Positions 22,721 through 35,400 of a stretch of DNA of 62,000 nucleotides are shown in pieces. The DNA lies in assembly GCA_002633005.1 (NCBI GenBank), contig NMRA01000115.1, positions 11,996 to 73,995 on the forward strand. Direction: 5' to 3'. How positions within the stretch are numbered: the first letter of the stretch is position 1; each line of letters opens with the position of its first letter. A model generated the notes under the pieces. The model was not told the DNA's origin. It was given only the letters and a program-made list of their open reading frames with translations, and did not search any database. The stretch comes from Phoronis australis. Its lineage: Eukaryota; Phoronida; Phoronidae. Made by a program: the position numbers and the translations under genes.

Positions 22721-22760
22721 TGTGTGATAATTCACGTTCTCGTCGCTTTGCGAAACCTCT
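22721..22760 (-). repeat. Right terminal inverted repeat of the 19.1-22.8 kb transposon
   Basis: Reverse complement of 19121-19165. It ends 37 bp past the stop codon of the minus-strand DOMON gene, placing that gene's 3' UTR inside the element. Confidence 0.8.
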
Positions 22761-22797
22761 CTATTGCCACACATATCACAGAACAATGACCACTGAT

Positions 22798-23441
22798 TCA
22801 TTCTTCTTTTTGTTCTTTAGACGTTACTCCTTGAGTTTCTTCCCCAATGGGTGAAAGGGGCGGCGCCACACGAGGCTCGCACGCTGATAAGCTACTCATT
22901 GGTGACTCCACGGCGGGTGGTATTATTGTATTGGCTCGCTGAGCAACCACGTGGTTTAAATTGGGCCGTTCTATAGGCGGGAGGGCATTAGCGTGTCTTC
23001 CCTTTACGTCTGGCATTTTCGGAACATTCAAAGAAGTAGCGTTAGCGTTCCCATTCTTGGTTAAGCTGTCCCCGCTATCTGAAGCATTTGCATTGACAGT
23101 TTTACCGCTTGGTGGCGGAGTTGTTGAGAAGTGGTCCTCTCTGTTGTTGAGTAAAGGCTCCGTACTTTCCGGTCGCGCTTCATGATTAGCCAATGAGGAA
23201 GATGCGATATCAGTTTCGTTCTGATCGAAAACTTGACATCCATTCATTTCTTTACGCAATTGGAATTGCAGTGTCGTGGTCTGGGAGGACACTTTCGATT
23301 GCGACCATTTCCACTTCAAAATTCTAGCAACAATCAATGTTGCAAAAACGGCGACAGCTAAAACAACTCCACAGCAAACAGCAGCGATTGTCGTGGAAGA
23401 TACTCCAACAGGTTCCTCCTTCGAAGTTTCCTTGGTGTTGC
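22798..23441 (-). CDS. Exon 19: stalk, transmembrane helix and cytoplasmic tail
   Basis: The acceptor follows TGTTTTTAAG and the exon enters in phase 1. It begins NTKETSKEEPVGVSSTT, then a hydrophobic segment (IAAVCCGVVLAVAVF and onward) stopped by RILKWKW, a type I membrane anchor. The tail of about 170 residues is hydrophilic, rich in Ser, Asn and Pro, with a PLLNN word, and ends at TGA 22798-22800. No kinase, death or ITAM-like motif is obvious. Confidence 0.9.
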
Positions 23442-26400
23442 CTTAAAAACAGAGCAAAACAGGAACAAATTTTTATGTTGATTTCTGCCGCTTGCTCGTA
23501 TTCATTAACGTATTTGATCGAGAAATTCAAATTGTTTTAAGATTTTGTGTACTGACATTGGTGTTACAATTTACATGTCCACGCAAGATCAATATGATCT
23601 TGTGATGGACCAATTATTAATGATGACCGAAAGAACAATAGCTCCTGCTAAAAAACCAAAGCTCTCATGTTTCACTTTTGCCAAACTCGAGGGGTGCAAA
23701 TGCCTGGACATAATCTAATAGTCACGATGCCGTTATGTTTTCCAACCACTTGTTAATACATAAACGTCGTTAAGCCCCACTAACCAATGTAATGTAACTG
23801 CGACGTTTAAAATGATAAGTAGCGACTATGCAGTTGAATTTTCAATGCATAATCTTGGTGCTTCTTATGTACTTGTAACAACCATGTCTGGGTGATTTTT
23901 CTGTTATTCAGAAGTGGTATGTCAGATCGTTTATGCATTTTATTTAAAGTCAGACCTTAGCACGTGCTCCTCCTATAAGTTTAACTCTCCATTCGAAGAG
24001 GTAGAAACACTCATTGCGTGATCAACCTACTTATCGATACATTAGGTATCAAACACATATCTTATCCGTTTCGTTCAGGTAATGAAGGACATACTCCAAT
24101 TCGCGTAGCTTGTCAGATTTGAAGAGCTCTGTAACTCACTAAACAACTGTAAAACTTTTGATTGATATCCTAGTCCAAAAAATCTCGTCTAACCCGACCT
24201 TGAAATCGAATCCAAGGACCCCCCCCCCAAATGTCCCACACTTTCACCACTGAGCTATTGTATATGCATCAAGACCACGTACGGAACATCGAATATAATT
24301 CACTTAAAACTGTCAATGAGCTGAACCCAGGCACTAAGGAATGGTTGCTTGTTCAGAATGCGATAGTATCCCGTAGTGACAATTCATTCTGAGATGCATG
24401 CTATCTTTTCGCTTGGTTACATTATTTGCCACATTGAAAAAAAAATTGCCTGTCCCGACCTGCAGTAGAAATCAAACCAAGGATCTCCGGAATACTATTC
24501 GGGTACTCTGACCCCTGAGCAATCGAGATCGTAGGACTGAAGTAACCTTATGTATTTTGGCGAAGAGCTACAACGCCTTCAAGAATAAATCTTTATCACC
24601 GGATACTTGTGCGCTGCTAACAAGTTACCCTTCGTTCGATGCTTTCTGTATCACCAGATTGGCATTTCATTGACGAATGAGTCATCATGACGTACATGTA
24701 CGTGACTGCAGTTTTGATGAGGACGGCAACACCCTACAAGCGACTTACATGTACATGCAGCATACCAATTACCGATCAAGGTATCAAAGCGCACCGTACA
24801 ATTATGACGAGGGTTCAATAAATTCACGGTGTTGTCCAGTATATTGGGCGATTACAAAGAGAAGACATTTCAGTCTGAACAAACGTTACCTTTGAGCGAA
24901 ACTTGAATGTACGAAGGATCAACTGATAGTTGTCCTAGCATTCCAGTCTTAATTCTGTTGATGATGGTTGACTGAACCAAACTAGTTGTTGCGTTTACTT
25001 CTGTTTGTGTTCCTTTGAAAAGGAATATCATTTCCACGTTTGCAACAACACTCCCTTTCCTGGAAAGAGGAAATGCATATAGGTAAAAATTTATGGATGA
25101 AAAGTGAATCATCAATCTACAAATCGGTGACATTTTCAGAAAAACGGACTATGTTCGGTTGCGTGGCGAATGCAATTTGAGTTCTTTGTAAAATGGAGTT
25201 GATCAAGAAAATCATAAAATGACTGCAGAGGGGAGTCATTGAAAGATTTATTTTAGTGAACATCGAATTCATGGATATGCGAAATAAATTCTAATTGACT
25301 GGACTTTAGAATACAGAGTTAAAATAGACTTCACTTACGAAAAGCCTTGAACTTCTGTTCTGTTATAACCCGCCACGTTTGCAAACGATTCGTCAAACTG
25401 CAAAACACAGCATTTAATTAATCATATGCTAATATTTCATACGTGAACGACAATAATTTGCAAGTGAACGTGAACAAACATTTAGATTGCAACAGACACC
25501 TGCTTCAACATGCACCCTGTTAAGACTCACAAATCGTTACATTGTCATCGACACTTACTCCTCGAATAACGTCCTTTTCCAAGTTTAGGTATGCTGCACT
25601 TTTTGTGTCCTTCAGATCATATGTGAACGTCTGGTCTAGCAAAAGTACTCTGGCTACAAACGTTTTCTGGACTGGAGCTGTTAACAAAGAAATACGTAGA
25701 ACACATGGGTTAGCTCATGAAAATGTGACCAGCACAATTATTTTGGTGAGGTAAATTTAATCTGAACTAATACTTTGGGCTTGCTTATTTCATCAGCCTA
25801 AAACGATTTTTTACTGTTTTACTTGTTTTCCGTGGTAGAAATTTACCTCTGGTGTTGAAGTTACGGTGAAACTGGAAAATGGGAATCTGGGTCAAAGCAA
25901 CAAATACACAATGAATACTAACCTGAATATGTGGTACCACATTTGATACAAATTTTATGTGGTGAAATCGAGGGTGTGGACGCATGCTTGGTGATTGTAC
26001 CGTCAGCACTGTACCACCCCCCCTTGACATACATAAAGTACACACAGTCGTTTTCAGTTATAACAACGTCTTCCTTGTCATCGGCAGTTACCGGAAGCCT
26101 TGCAAATCGAACAGAGGTAAAGCCATTGTTAAATGACCCGCTAACGATTTTGACATCTTGCTTAGCATCTGTTCGTGGTGCTGCATAGCTACTTCCAATC
26201 CATCTAAAAACAAAACACGACAAATACAACGTAGAGCTGCACGTCTATCTGTGCTAATGAATGGGTGCTACCGAATTACGTTGAGTTCTTTCTGTATGTA
26301 TTAATTGTTATATGTTCCGTTTAAGATAATATGGGCATTTCTCTTTACTTGAAGCAAGTGATTTACAGAACCACCTTTTCCAAATAGTTATTTAACTGTC

Positions 26401-29400
26401 CGTAATGTCTGAGTAGTGCACGAAAAAGGCAAAAATCGATCTGCAACTTGTTCACGTAGGGTACTGAGCTAAAATCAACACGGTTAACGTCAATCTTTGA
26501 AAATCAATGCTGCTGTTCTAGCTTTAGCTTCAAAACCCTCAAAAGCCAGTCGCTCCACCACGTTTTCTGAGAAACAATTTTGAATTTATTGAAACTCATG
26601 CAGACTCGAGCGTTGACCTTTCCCGGAAACGAAATGTTTTCACACTTGGGAATCGTGGTGAATAAACAGGATTTGACAAGTTCGGGCACAGGAACGCTTA
26701 AGGAACACATTCTGCGATACATAACGATGATACGATACCGAGATTGATCACATTAATCTAAGCCATGACCAACAGCATTATGAACAAACAGCTAGGTAAA
26801 AATAGATCGAAATCTGTTACAGTTCAAATGTTCAATCGAAAGATGACGAACGCTTTTTATTAGTGAACATATTTTCGCAAATATATACAGACAAAGATTT
26901 CGATTACAACTTATACTATCTTCTGTGGTGACAGAGAGAACCATGAAAGAAAACAGCTTTTACAAGTCTTTCCAGTCAACGACTGCGAAGGAAAAAAGAG
27001 ATTAGGGAGAGGTCCGCGCAAATCATTGCGTGACATTTCACGGCCACAGCTGCATTCTGATTGACGTGATATTGTTTGGAATGACGTAAATGCTTTCGAT
27101 TCGCAGGTGGCGCAGAATATGTCGGATCTGTTTGAAAATAACAGGCCATAGTCGTCTTCTTAACAGTAACTAAATTTAGTAAAAATCCACTATGGAGACA
27201 CAGAGACAAACGTAAAATATTTAAATTGCCACTACAGAGCACAGCGCTAGTTGGATCGCTACGACCCTATTGTTCATCGAAACCTTTTAACATTTGCTGA
27301 ATTCCACAAAGCTCCTGCAAAGGACGGAGATACAGTGGCCGATGCAAAATCACCATTTGGAGGAATTGTCCGAAAATCAAAAAGAACCATAGCCTGTTCA
27401 ACAGCAACACGACTGTAAGTTATTTTTCGGGTTTGGTTAATATGTAAATGTTTCTTGGTTTCTATGTAAACATATGTCGCTAAAGGCCTTCTAGGTTTCG
27501 TTTGTGCAGTTAGTTGACCTTTTTCTTCGCGTTTTGGTTTTCGACTTGCGATTGTCTTTGTTTTTGTTCAGTAGTAGTGTGGTCTTCAGTAACGGTACAA
27601 GAAATACATGTATAGGCGGTCATTTCGTTAGATTTCCTCGAGCAGTGCTAACAACGGAGAAACAAAAGAGACAGTAAAAACTGGTTGCAATTATCGTTTT
27701 GGCGACTATCAAATGTGAACTTCAAATTTTTTGGCTTTCGTCGAACCACGGATTAGTCATTTTCCCGGCGATTACATTTCAAACCGCTTGTATAATTATT
27801 AGATTCACTGAAACTGCTCTTTATATAAAGGAACATTTCGTCGCTGTTTAGCTGTCGATATTCAATTCGTAAATGAAGCACTTTGAGATCATTACCACGG
27901 GAACGCCCACACAGTCTTGAGTTGTTGCCGAATGAGCCAGGAACTCAAATGGCAGGCAATGCGTATATGCATCCTTTTCGACTTCACAGTTTCGGGATTG
28001 GCAAACTTCGACAAACTCCGAATCATTTACTTGAGTCGCTGTTGGTCGATATTCTTGTTGATAGCAATTTATGTTCCTATCACGGTTAAGAATATTATGA
28101 ATCCAATTTTACGAGAGTGAAAGACGTGGTTAGATTTTCATTTTCAGCCAACTCAATTGCGCGAAATTCAATTTTACATGTAACTCTACTGAGAAAACAA
28201 GTATCGCCCACGCTCACAATTACTGTTTGCGGTTATTATCGCTATTCTCATAATTGCAACATGCTTTCTATTTCTTACCCGGGAAATAGCACGATCTGGG
28301 GTGTGCGCCGTATAGTGCAATTACAACTGCCAAGATGGTTGATTAAGGGACTGGGAAAAAACCCGCATTCTGCATAAGGATTGTCAAATTCTCACGTTTT
28401 TTACGGAGCAAGATTGTAATTACAGCCATGACAACATAATTGGGGAGGCATCTTCTGAAGATAACGAAAGTTCTTTTGTTTTCCAATGATGTGTCAGTAC
28501 TAGATGACCTGTAGTGAGACTCCAAGCTTTCGAACTAGCATATATATTTAATTCGACCAAGCACCAAGTTGACATCAAATATATTTTGTGAAGATAGGAC
28601 GAATTTGCAGAGAGGTCAGTCTCAGAGGAACATTGCATGGGAGGAACACGATGATTTAACTGCGATCCTAGCGACAGAGTGTGTGACTACTGTAGATGGG
28701 CATTTCGAGTAAAATTAGATAGCGCTATTATGTTTTAACTGCTCTGAAGCAGCGATAATAAGTGATACCGTCTCCACTCATATCATCTTCGTTACCATGT
28801 CTGCTTAGTAAAATTTAGCAAAAAAGAAAGACACGTTCTCATCAAAACAACGGTATTAACAACAAGACCAAATTCAGTTTGATGCAACGTGGCATCTCAT
28901 AAAACGTTCCCGTTTTCTATATCATCATTTCGTTCCCGTTTTATGCAATTTTAAGGAATCCTACATGTAGGTTTGATAACCCTTCATGCAAAAGTGGAAG
29001 ATTTTAAAAACATGAGCAACAGTCTCAGAAGCTTTCATGAGAATCCAACGAGCCATTTCCGATATCGATGCACTTTATGGTGTTCCGAAGTTAACCAAAT
29101 GTTGACAGTTTGTGTTGACGCCTTCTGTTGGCTTCCGTCGACGAATTACACAATGTCAACCTACAGCACCTGCACAACGCGCGAGCACGCTACAACAGCA
29201 TCAACCGGAACCGGAGATCATGTCTCGCGTAAAAGAGAATAACTGTGTAGTCGGACGGATACATGTATGTTGCATTTTACGTCACAACACCAGGCAAAGA
29301 AGTTTCCGATATTTATGACATAAAAAGAGGTGAAACTATTAGCTGTTAATGGCACGCATGTTCTTCATCTAGTAATTATGACAATTTATTTTTAAAAATT

Positions 29401-32400
29401 GAAAATGAAATGAAGCTGAAAGAAGCTGCCCGAATATGGAAATTGTAATAGCTCTTGGACTAGGATGTGGTGGTTTCATAGCAGAGTTTTACGAATGTGT
29501 TTGACCTGATGTATCACTTTCAGAGAGATAGTACAGTCCGTTTGCCTGCCACTCAATCACATGGTGTGATAAAATTACTTAAGTTGTAATAGTTTACTGC
29601 ATCAAATGTAAGGGCATTCTGACGTTTAATGATGACGTGTCATGCCAGCAGATGACCTAATTTGGACCCGGAAATAAAAATACACATGCCGTCACACTGG
29701 GTTTAAAATGTTATAATGACGTCAAAATTGTGGACGTCATGATAACATTCATTTTGTTTAAATTTGGTATGCTTTGAAGATAAGTATTATGGTAAACTTG
29801 TCGTCAAAACAGTGTTTTTGATAGACGCTTTTAGCATCCTTGAGGAATTTTTTAATCTTATTTGGAAAAGTTCAGTTTGGTGATAAATCAGCGTGTGTGG
29901 TAGAATTCGTTAATTAGTCAAGTAAAAAACCGGAGTTCCTTAAAATATAAGCATAATTGAGATAGATAAGTTCATGATTCATTGGACGAAAATTCAAATT
30001 TTAGACGATTATATGGTTTTTGAAAGATTTTCCTTTTGCACTGTACTTACAACATTTTTGGCATTCACAATGTTGGAAAATTAGAAAGAATTTCCAATTG
30101 GTAATACAGTAACTAGAGTTATACTGCCTCGGTTTCTATGCACCTTTGTTATACTGACGACAAGTGCAGAGGGAGGTCAGTGTTTTTTTGAAGGAATCGT
30201 TGCAAGGTTTAAGAGCTGTCAAAATCAGAGTAAAACTGGTCCACAGACTAGACCATTACAAAAAGTAAAGATTTTTTGGACAACCATTGCTGTTGCATGA
30301 CCTCCTATTGTGATGTGAAACTTATATGGTTAGAGTTTCGTCTGTTCCATAGGAATAGTTTTAATTAAAATTGGTGTCTCAGTCGTAAGCAGAGTCTTTG
30401 ATACAAGCCAAACGTGCAACCATACACATGCCCAGAATCCCATCGTGAACCACCAACCAATAAACACACCTTCGCGAAATGGAAATTTCCGTCAAACAAG
30501 ACACGCATTGGCACGATACTAACCTGTCACTTGCCACAACAGTTCCGTCCTTGGTAACCCAGGTAATAATGACGTCAGTGTTTGGCTGCAAATTGAAAGT
30601 GAATTTGGACATACGAGTTTTTGGTACTATATAGCAATCAGCATTACTGTTAATACATGTACGTTAGGCCTACGTAAGGTAACACGCAGTGCTGGTTAGG
30701 TTAACGAATTTTCCTTAATGATACAGTGTATAAGGTGCACTAGAACGCCTACTTCGGACTACAGTCAAATTAAATGATTATTCAGAGATAAAATTTTGAT
30801 TATTTAGGAAGTAACTCGGTTTTCTTGTGAAACGAAGTACTCCGCCTAAACTGCCACCACAGACCCGATTCGGGTACGCGGAACATGTTTGTAGGCTGAC
30901 AGGAGACCCCTCACTTGTTTGAAAAATCATTCCTTGCTACGCGTTTTCTCAATTTTTTAACAAAATTTGTTTGACGCGCCATTTGTTGAGAAATTTTCAA
31001 TACAGCGTAGAAAATCCCTTGAGTGTATGTTTGGGCACTTGTCGTGCAAATATTTACGAAGTTAAAAATGCACTGTCTCAGAAATTTACCAGAATACAGT
31101 GCTGCTGCAGCCTGGGTGGCCGGTTTAACGGAATTGTGAGAGAACCAGGGCCAGGGTTGTGCTCGACTATTCTTATGAGTGGGAGTGCGGCTACCTGTCC
31201 ATTAGAGAGTCGGCAAGTGCTTCTATGAAATCGTCACCCTTTTGTAGTCTTTTCCCATAATTCAACGCTTGGAAAAAGCCTAAACAACAATTTAGACTGA
31301 AGTAGTTTTAACCTAACAAAACTAAATCAATTTGAAACTATCTTTTAGACCTCTGTTGCCGGGAGCATTTTAAAGAGTCCTTTATCCATTAAATAAACCA
31401 TTTGTTGGGTGTTTATGAAAGATCGACTCCGTTTTGCACGGAATCCAACCGTCGTGTTTTTTTTTCACGGTAAAAACGACAATCTGAACGGCGCTTCCCA
31501 TACATGAAACCTACGTGAGTAACCGTAGGGAAACATACCTAATTTACATTTCGGAAATTCCTCAAGGGGGCATTTCTGAATCGAATTGGTGTCTTTACAG
31601 AAACTGCAGTTGATCCTACGGTATAAAATAATAGTTTACTGGAAAATTTCACTCAACACATTGTCATTTTGAGGGATGTACATTTTCGGCATCTGGAACA
31701 AAGTCGAAACAGCTAACTCACCGGCGGTGAGCATTTTATCGGCAACAAGCGCAATATGGAGGGTTGATATGTGCCCATCGAGTGTATCGCAGCGCAGATA
31801 CAAGGGGTGGTCATGATTTTAAACATTGCCACTAATGGAGCAATACTAGTAAGCTTAAGTAGTGCCTAACGGGTGCAAAGAGAGTCAGCAATGCTCTACT
31901 CGACTGTAAAACACACCTGTGCCATTGCTCATGAATTGGCAAGCAGTCTGGAGGAGCGAAAGAAAAACACAAAATAGTACAAAGCCCAATTGGGAACGTA
32001 ACGTAGATCAAAACCATTTGAAACCGGAAAGTTGTCGACTCCGTGATAGTAACTTACTTGTCACATTACATGAACACCCATTAGGGATCAAGGTGGCCAT
32101 CAAGACAAAAGCAAAGAAAACCAATATCCCACGGTACAGTAGTATGACTTGTCCTTAAATCCTCTTCAGTTGTACATGTACTCTCCTCATCAGAAACACA
32201 TACACAATTTTATGAAGATCCTTCAATGAATTTGGTAGACATTGAGATAATAGCGAAAACAAAAAGCTAAATTGTCCCTAGGACGCGATACAGCAGTCCA
32301 ACATGACCGCAAATCAATGTCAGTCTAGCTCTTTCCAGAAGGAACACAAGTGCCAGTTTCTGTAACGATCGTGAGAGTGGTTTGGCCGAAAGAGAGGCAG

Positions 32401-35400
32401 ACTCCAAAAAATAAAAATGGTCACCAGGTCGAATACTTCCGGAAATTGCAAGGTATTGCCACCTCCTAATTAGAAACCTATATGCTGATTTTCATGAAAA
32501 TCCGTCTCAAAGGTAGGCCTACAGAGGAAATATAAAAAACTAAAATTGCAACTAGGGGGCACCACGGAAGTCGTTGCGTCCAAAAGTCATCATCATCAGT
32601 TAACATTTACTTTAAACACATGTGCCCAATTTATCAAAGATCTGTCACTAGGCGGTTCTTCAGCAGCGCTGTAGTGGTAAAATTAAAGGTAAGTAGTCTA
32701 CCAAAACCCACCGTATCACCTTGAGCACTGGAAATAACTTAGGGTGCGTAGGTGCTACGTTCAAATGTCAAAAGGTGGTTGGGCGCGCCTACGTCCACTA
32801 CATCAGTGTTCTTCTGTAGTCGAAGCCGTCCGAAAATTAAGGTCAACCCTGCTCTTCTCAGAAGTACAATTACTATAATGACTTTACAGAGGTTTGGCGA
32901 ATAGAGAGGCGGACGCCAAGAAACAACAAAAATAGCCACTAAATGTGAAAGAATACGTAGAATTCGTCTGAAAAGGGGGAGGCGAAGGTGTCCTCTTAAT
33001 AGATACTAAGTTTTACGTTTCGTGCTAAATCGTAAAGAACTCTGATGATATAAATGCAAGAGTGCAAACTAAGATTGCCAATAGGGGTCACAGCGATAGT
33101 TGGTTCACCCGAATATGCGCTCGTGATAGAAAAATTTCCTAAACATTCATCAAGGGGTTTAGGAGACACAGCACAGGGCGCCGCACATCAAACACCGTAC
33201 GACGGACACCGTAAAGCGGACACCTGACGACAGACACCTTACAATAGGACGACGTAGGGCGGATGGACGGACGGGGATGACGGCATAATGCGCCCACTCA
33301 CATTTATCCATGTGGTCGCATTTTTGGGCTGGCGCAGTAACACAAACTTCCTTTGCTAGATTTTGACCTCACCTAGAAATGCTTCCGACGATTTATCGCT
33401 ATGACAAACTTATTTACGATTTTTTCGTTGATGTTATATTTGACTGTAGACTATACGAGAAAAATTGAACAGCTTATTGTGATTTAGAGCGGTCATTTGA
33501 TTGTTCTGGGAAAACCAAAATATGCTCTAAACAGCCTAGAATGACACATGCATGTTCATGCACACCTTTCGTTGAGCTTACAATTAAATACGGCAGGTGC
33601 ATCTAAAAATCGGAACCAGACCTAACCAACAACATTTTTAAAACTATGAGGCGTTCAAAATTTTTGGACCAGCTTTGTAACAGAGATTAATAATGAGAAG
33701 TTTTTTTAGGGACCAAAAAACAAAACGAGCAACCCCACAATACCGAAAGAAAGTGTTTACTGCTGTTTAGTGTCTGACGAGGGGAGCTCACTCGTCTCCC
33801 AGCGTCATACGTACATGACGTTGAATGATGAAGGCGTAACCACAAATTAGGTTATTGGTGACATGACGAAGATGACGAAATTGTTACGGACGTTGTCATT
33901 TCTTTTGTCTCTGCTACTCTACGTACTCCCTTATTTGGTGAGTATTTCAATAAAGGAGACGCGGATTACTTAAATGTGCGAGGCACGCTGTGTGGTTTAT
34001 ATTGCATTTCAAGTGGGTTTTTTCAGAAACATTCCAGAGAAAGCATTGCTAAGAACACCCAAAGCTTCGCAAAATGAGTCCTACACTTTACATTTTAAAT
34101 TTAAGAAAAAATTGGAACTCTGAGAAGTTTTAAGGGCGTGTGCATAAAAACGTTGTGATTTACATGTAGCATGTTGTTACCAGGGGCGGATCCAGGATTT
34201 TGAATCGGGTGGAGCAGGTCAGAGTATTAGCCAGGATTTTGCAGTTAGACATTTGAACCCCCGAACTGTCAAATGGAATCTGGGAGAATTTTAGGGCGCG
34301 GGCTTGGCCCCCTTGGACCCCCCTTAAGTCCGCCAATGAATACCTATCTTCACCCCTCCAAAATTTTGGTTGGGGGTCGCCTTCCTACGTTTATCTCGTG
34401 ATGCTGATTTCTGGTACAGCAGTTGTTCTCCATCACATCCCGGGGATCCATTGGAAGGCTTACTAGTACTGTACTGCAAACACGAATAGGAAATTTGTCT
34501 TAGGTATCATATCGCGTGGATATTTTGCTCCGTAAGGTATCCTCTCGTGTGAGTAAGAGACGACGGGGGCGAAACAGTTACTTTGAGTATGGGCTTCAAA
34601 TCCGACTTTGCTGTCTCGGATACCCGTTTTTCGGCAATATGTACGGTAAAGGTACTGCGTTGGTCTGGATTTTGACTATTGATAGAGATCCCGCTCCGGA
34701 GTTATACTTCACAATGAGGTTCTAAATGTGTTTGTGCTTACCATAAATTTGTCTTTCGAAAATCCTATTCCGATCCATTGGTTGTTGTTGGTTTTCCCGC
34801 CAATTTCAAAGTCTATCTCTTTTGAGAGTTCGTTACACGACCATGTGGCTATGTAATCACATTCACCTGCGCCACACCCCGGGGGATCTGAATAATTACC
34901 GGAAATGTAGTCGTTGGACTGAGCTTGTTCTACAAAAGAGAAAGAAACAGAATATACAGTGGCTGATCTACGTTTTCAGTAAGGGGGGTTTAGGATTCGA
35001 GCGCATCCGAGGCGCGTAGCGCGAAACGGAAGGAAGGTGGGGAGGAAGTTCCCCTCTCCCGTGTAAGATTTTTTGTGTTTTTTAGCAGCTGATTTCGTTT
35101 TTCTGGCGATTTTTTTCAATTTTTATTGTTGATTCTATCCTGAAAGGGGGGGAGTTGAACTCCTGAACCCCCCCCCCCGTAGATTCACCTCTGATTTACA
35201 CGAAACTTTCAATTTTTCAGGCCTTTGCACGTTATGCACGTTTCAGTGTATGTGCGTTAAGCGTTTATGGTTTGATTTTGACTATAAAGGTTTGTTAATG
35301 CACTTCACTTTATTATGGTGCCGAAAGCGTACTACTAAAAACACTTCTCGTGTTTTTGTCGTTACATCATCTTACTAGGGTCACATGTCTGTTTTGAACG

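Larger units (their letters stand above)
19121..22760 (+). mobile_element. Decayed autonomous-type DNA transposon with terminal inverted repeats
   Basis: Ends AGAGGTTTCGCAAAGCGAC (from about 19122) and its inverse (to 22760) match over roughly 40 bp, continuing through ACGTGAATTATCACGCATA. Inside are fragments of one plus-strand gene: a start-like MAAPMECDAC at about 19692, a CIIC...EKY zinc-knuckle-like block near 20133, a EAKYRRSSCYKN block near 21190 and a cysteine-rich C-terminus at 21711-21860. A CCAATCAG word stands about 45 bp before the start. Stops and frameshifts break it. Flanking bases do not show an unambiguous target duplication. Superfamily not assigned. Confidence 0.65.
23442..24889. 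other. Intron 18 with two SINE-like heads
   Basis: The intron between the SEA exon and the transmembrane exon. It holds two minus-strand tRNA-like heads near 24180-24265 and 24450-24535 and a poly-C run near 24219. No further exon seen. Confidence 0.6.
30586..34741. other. Intron 13 with MITE and repeat content
   Basis: The intron between exons 13 and 14. It holds two diverged copies of an unclassified repeat (32376-32576 and 32886-33100), an hAT-type MITE (32664-32808), a CGGACACC-rich tail near 33180-33300 and a CAGTGGCGGATC MITE (34181-34338). No exon evidence elsewhere. Confidence 0.6.
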
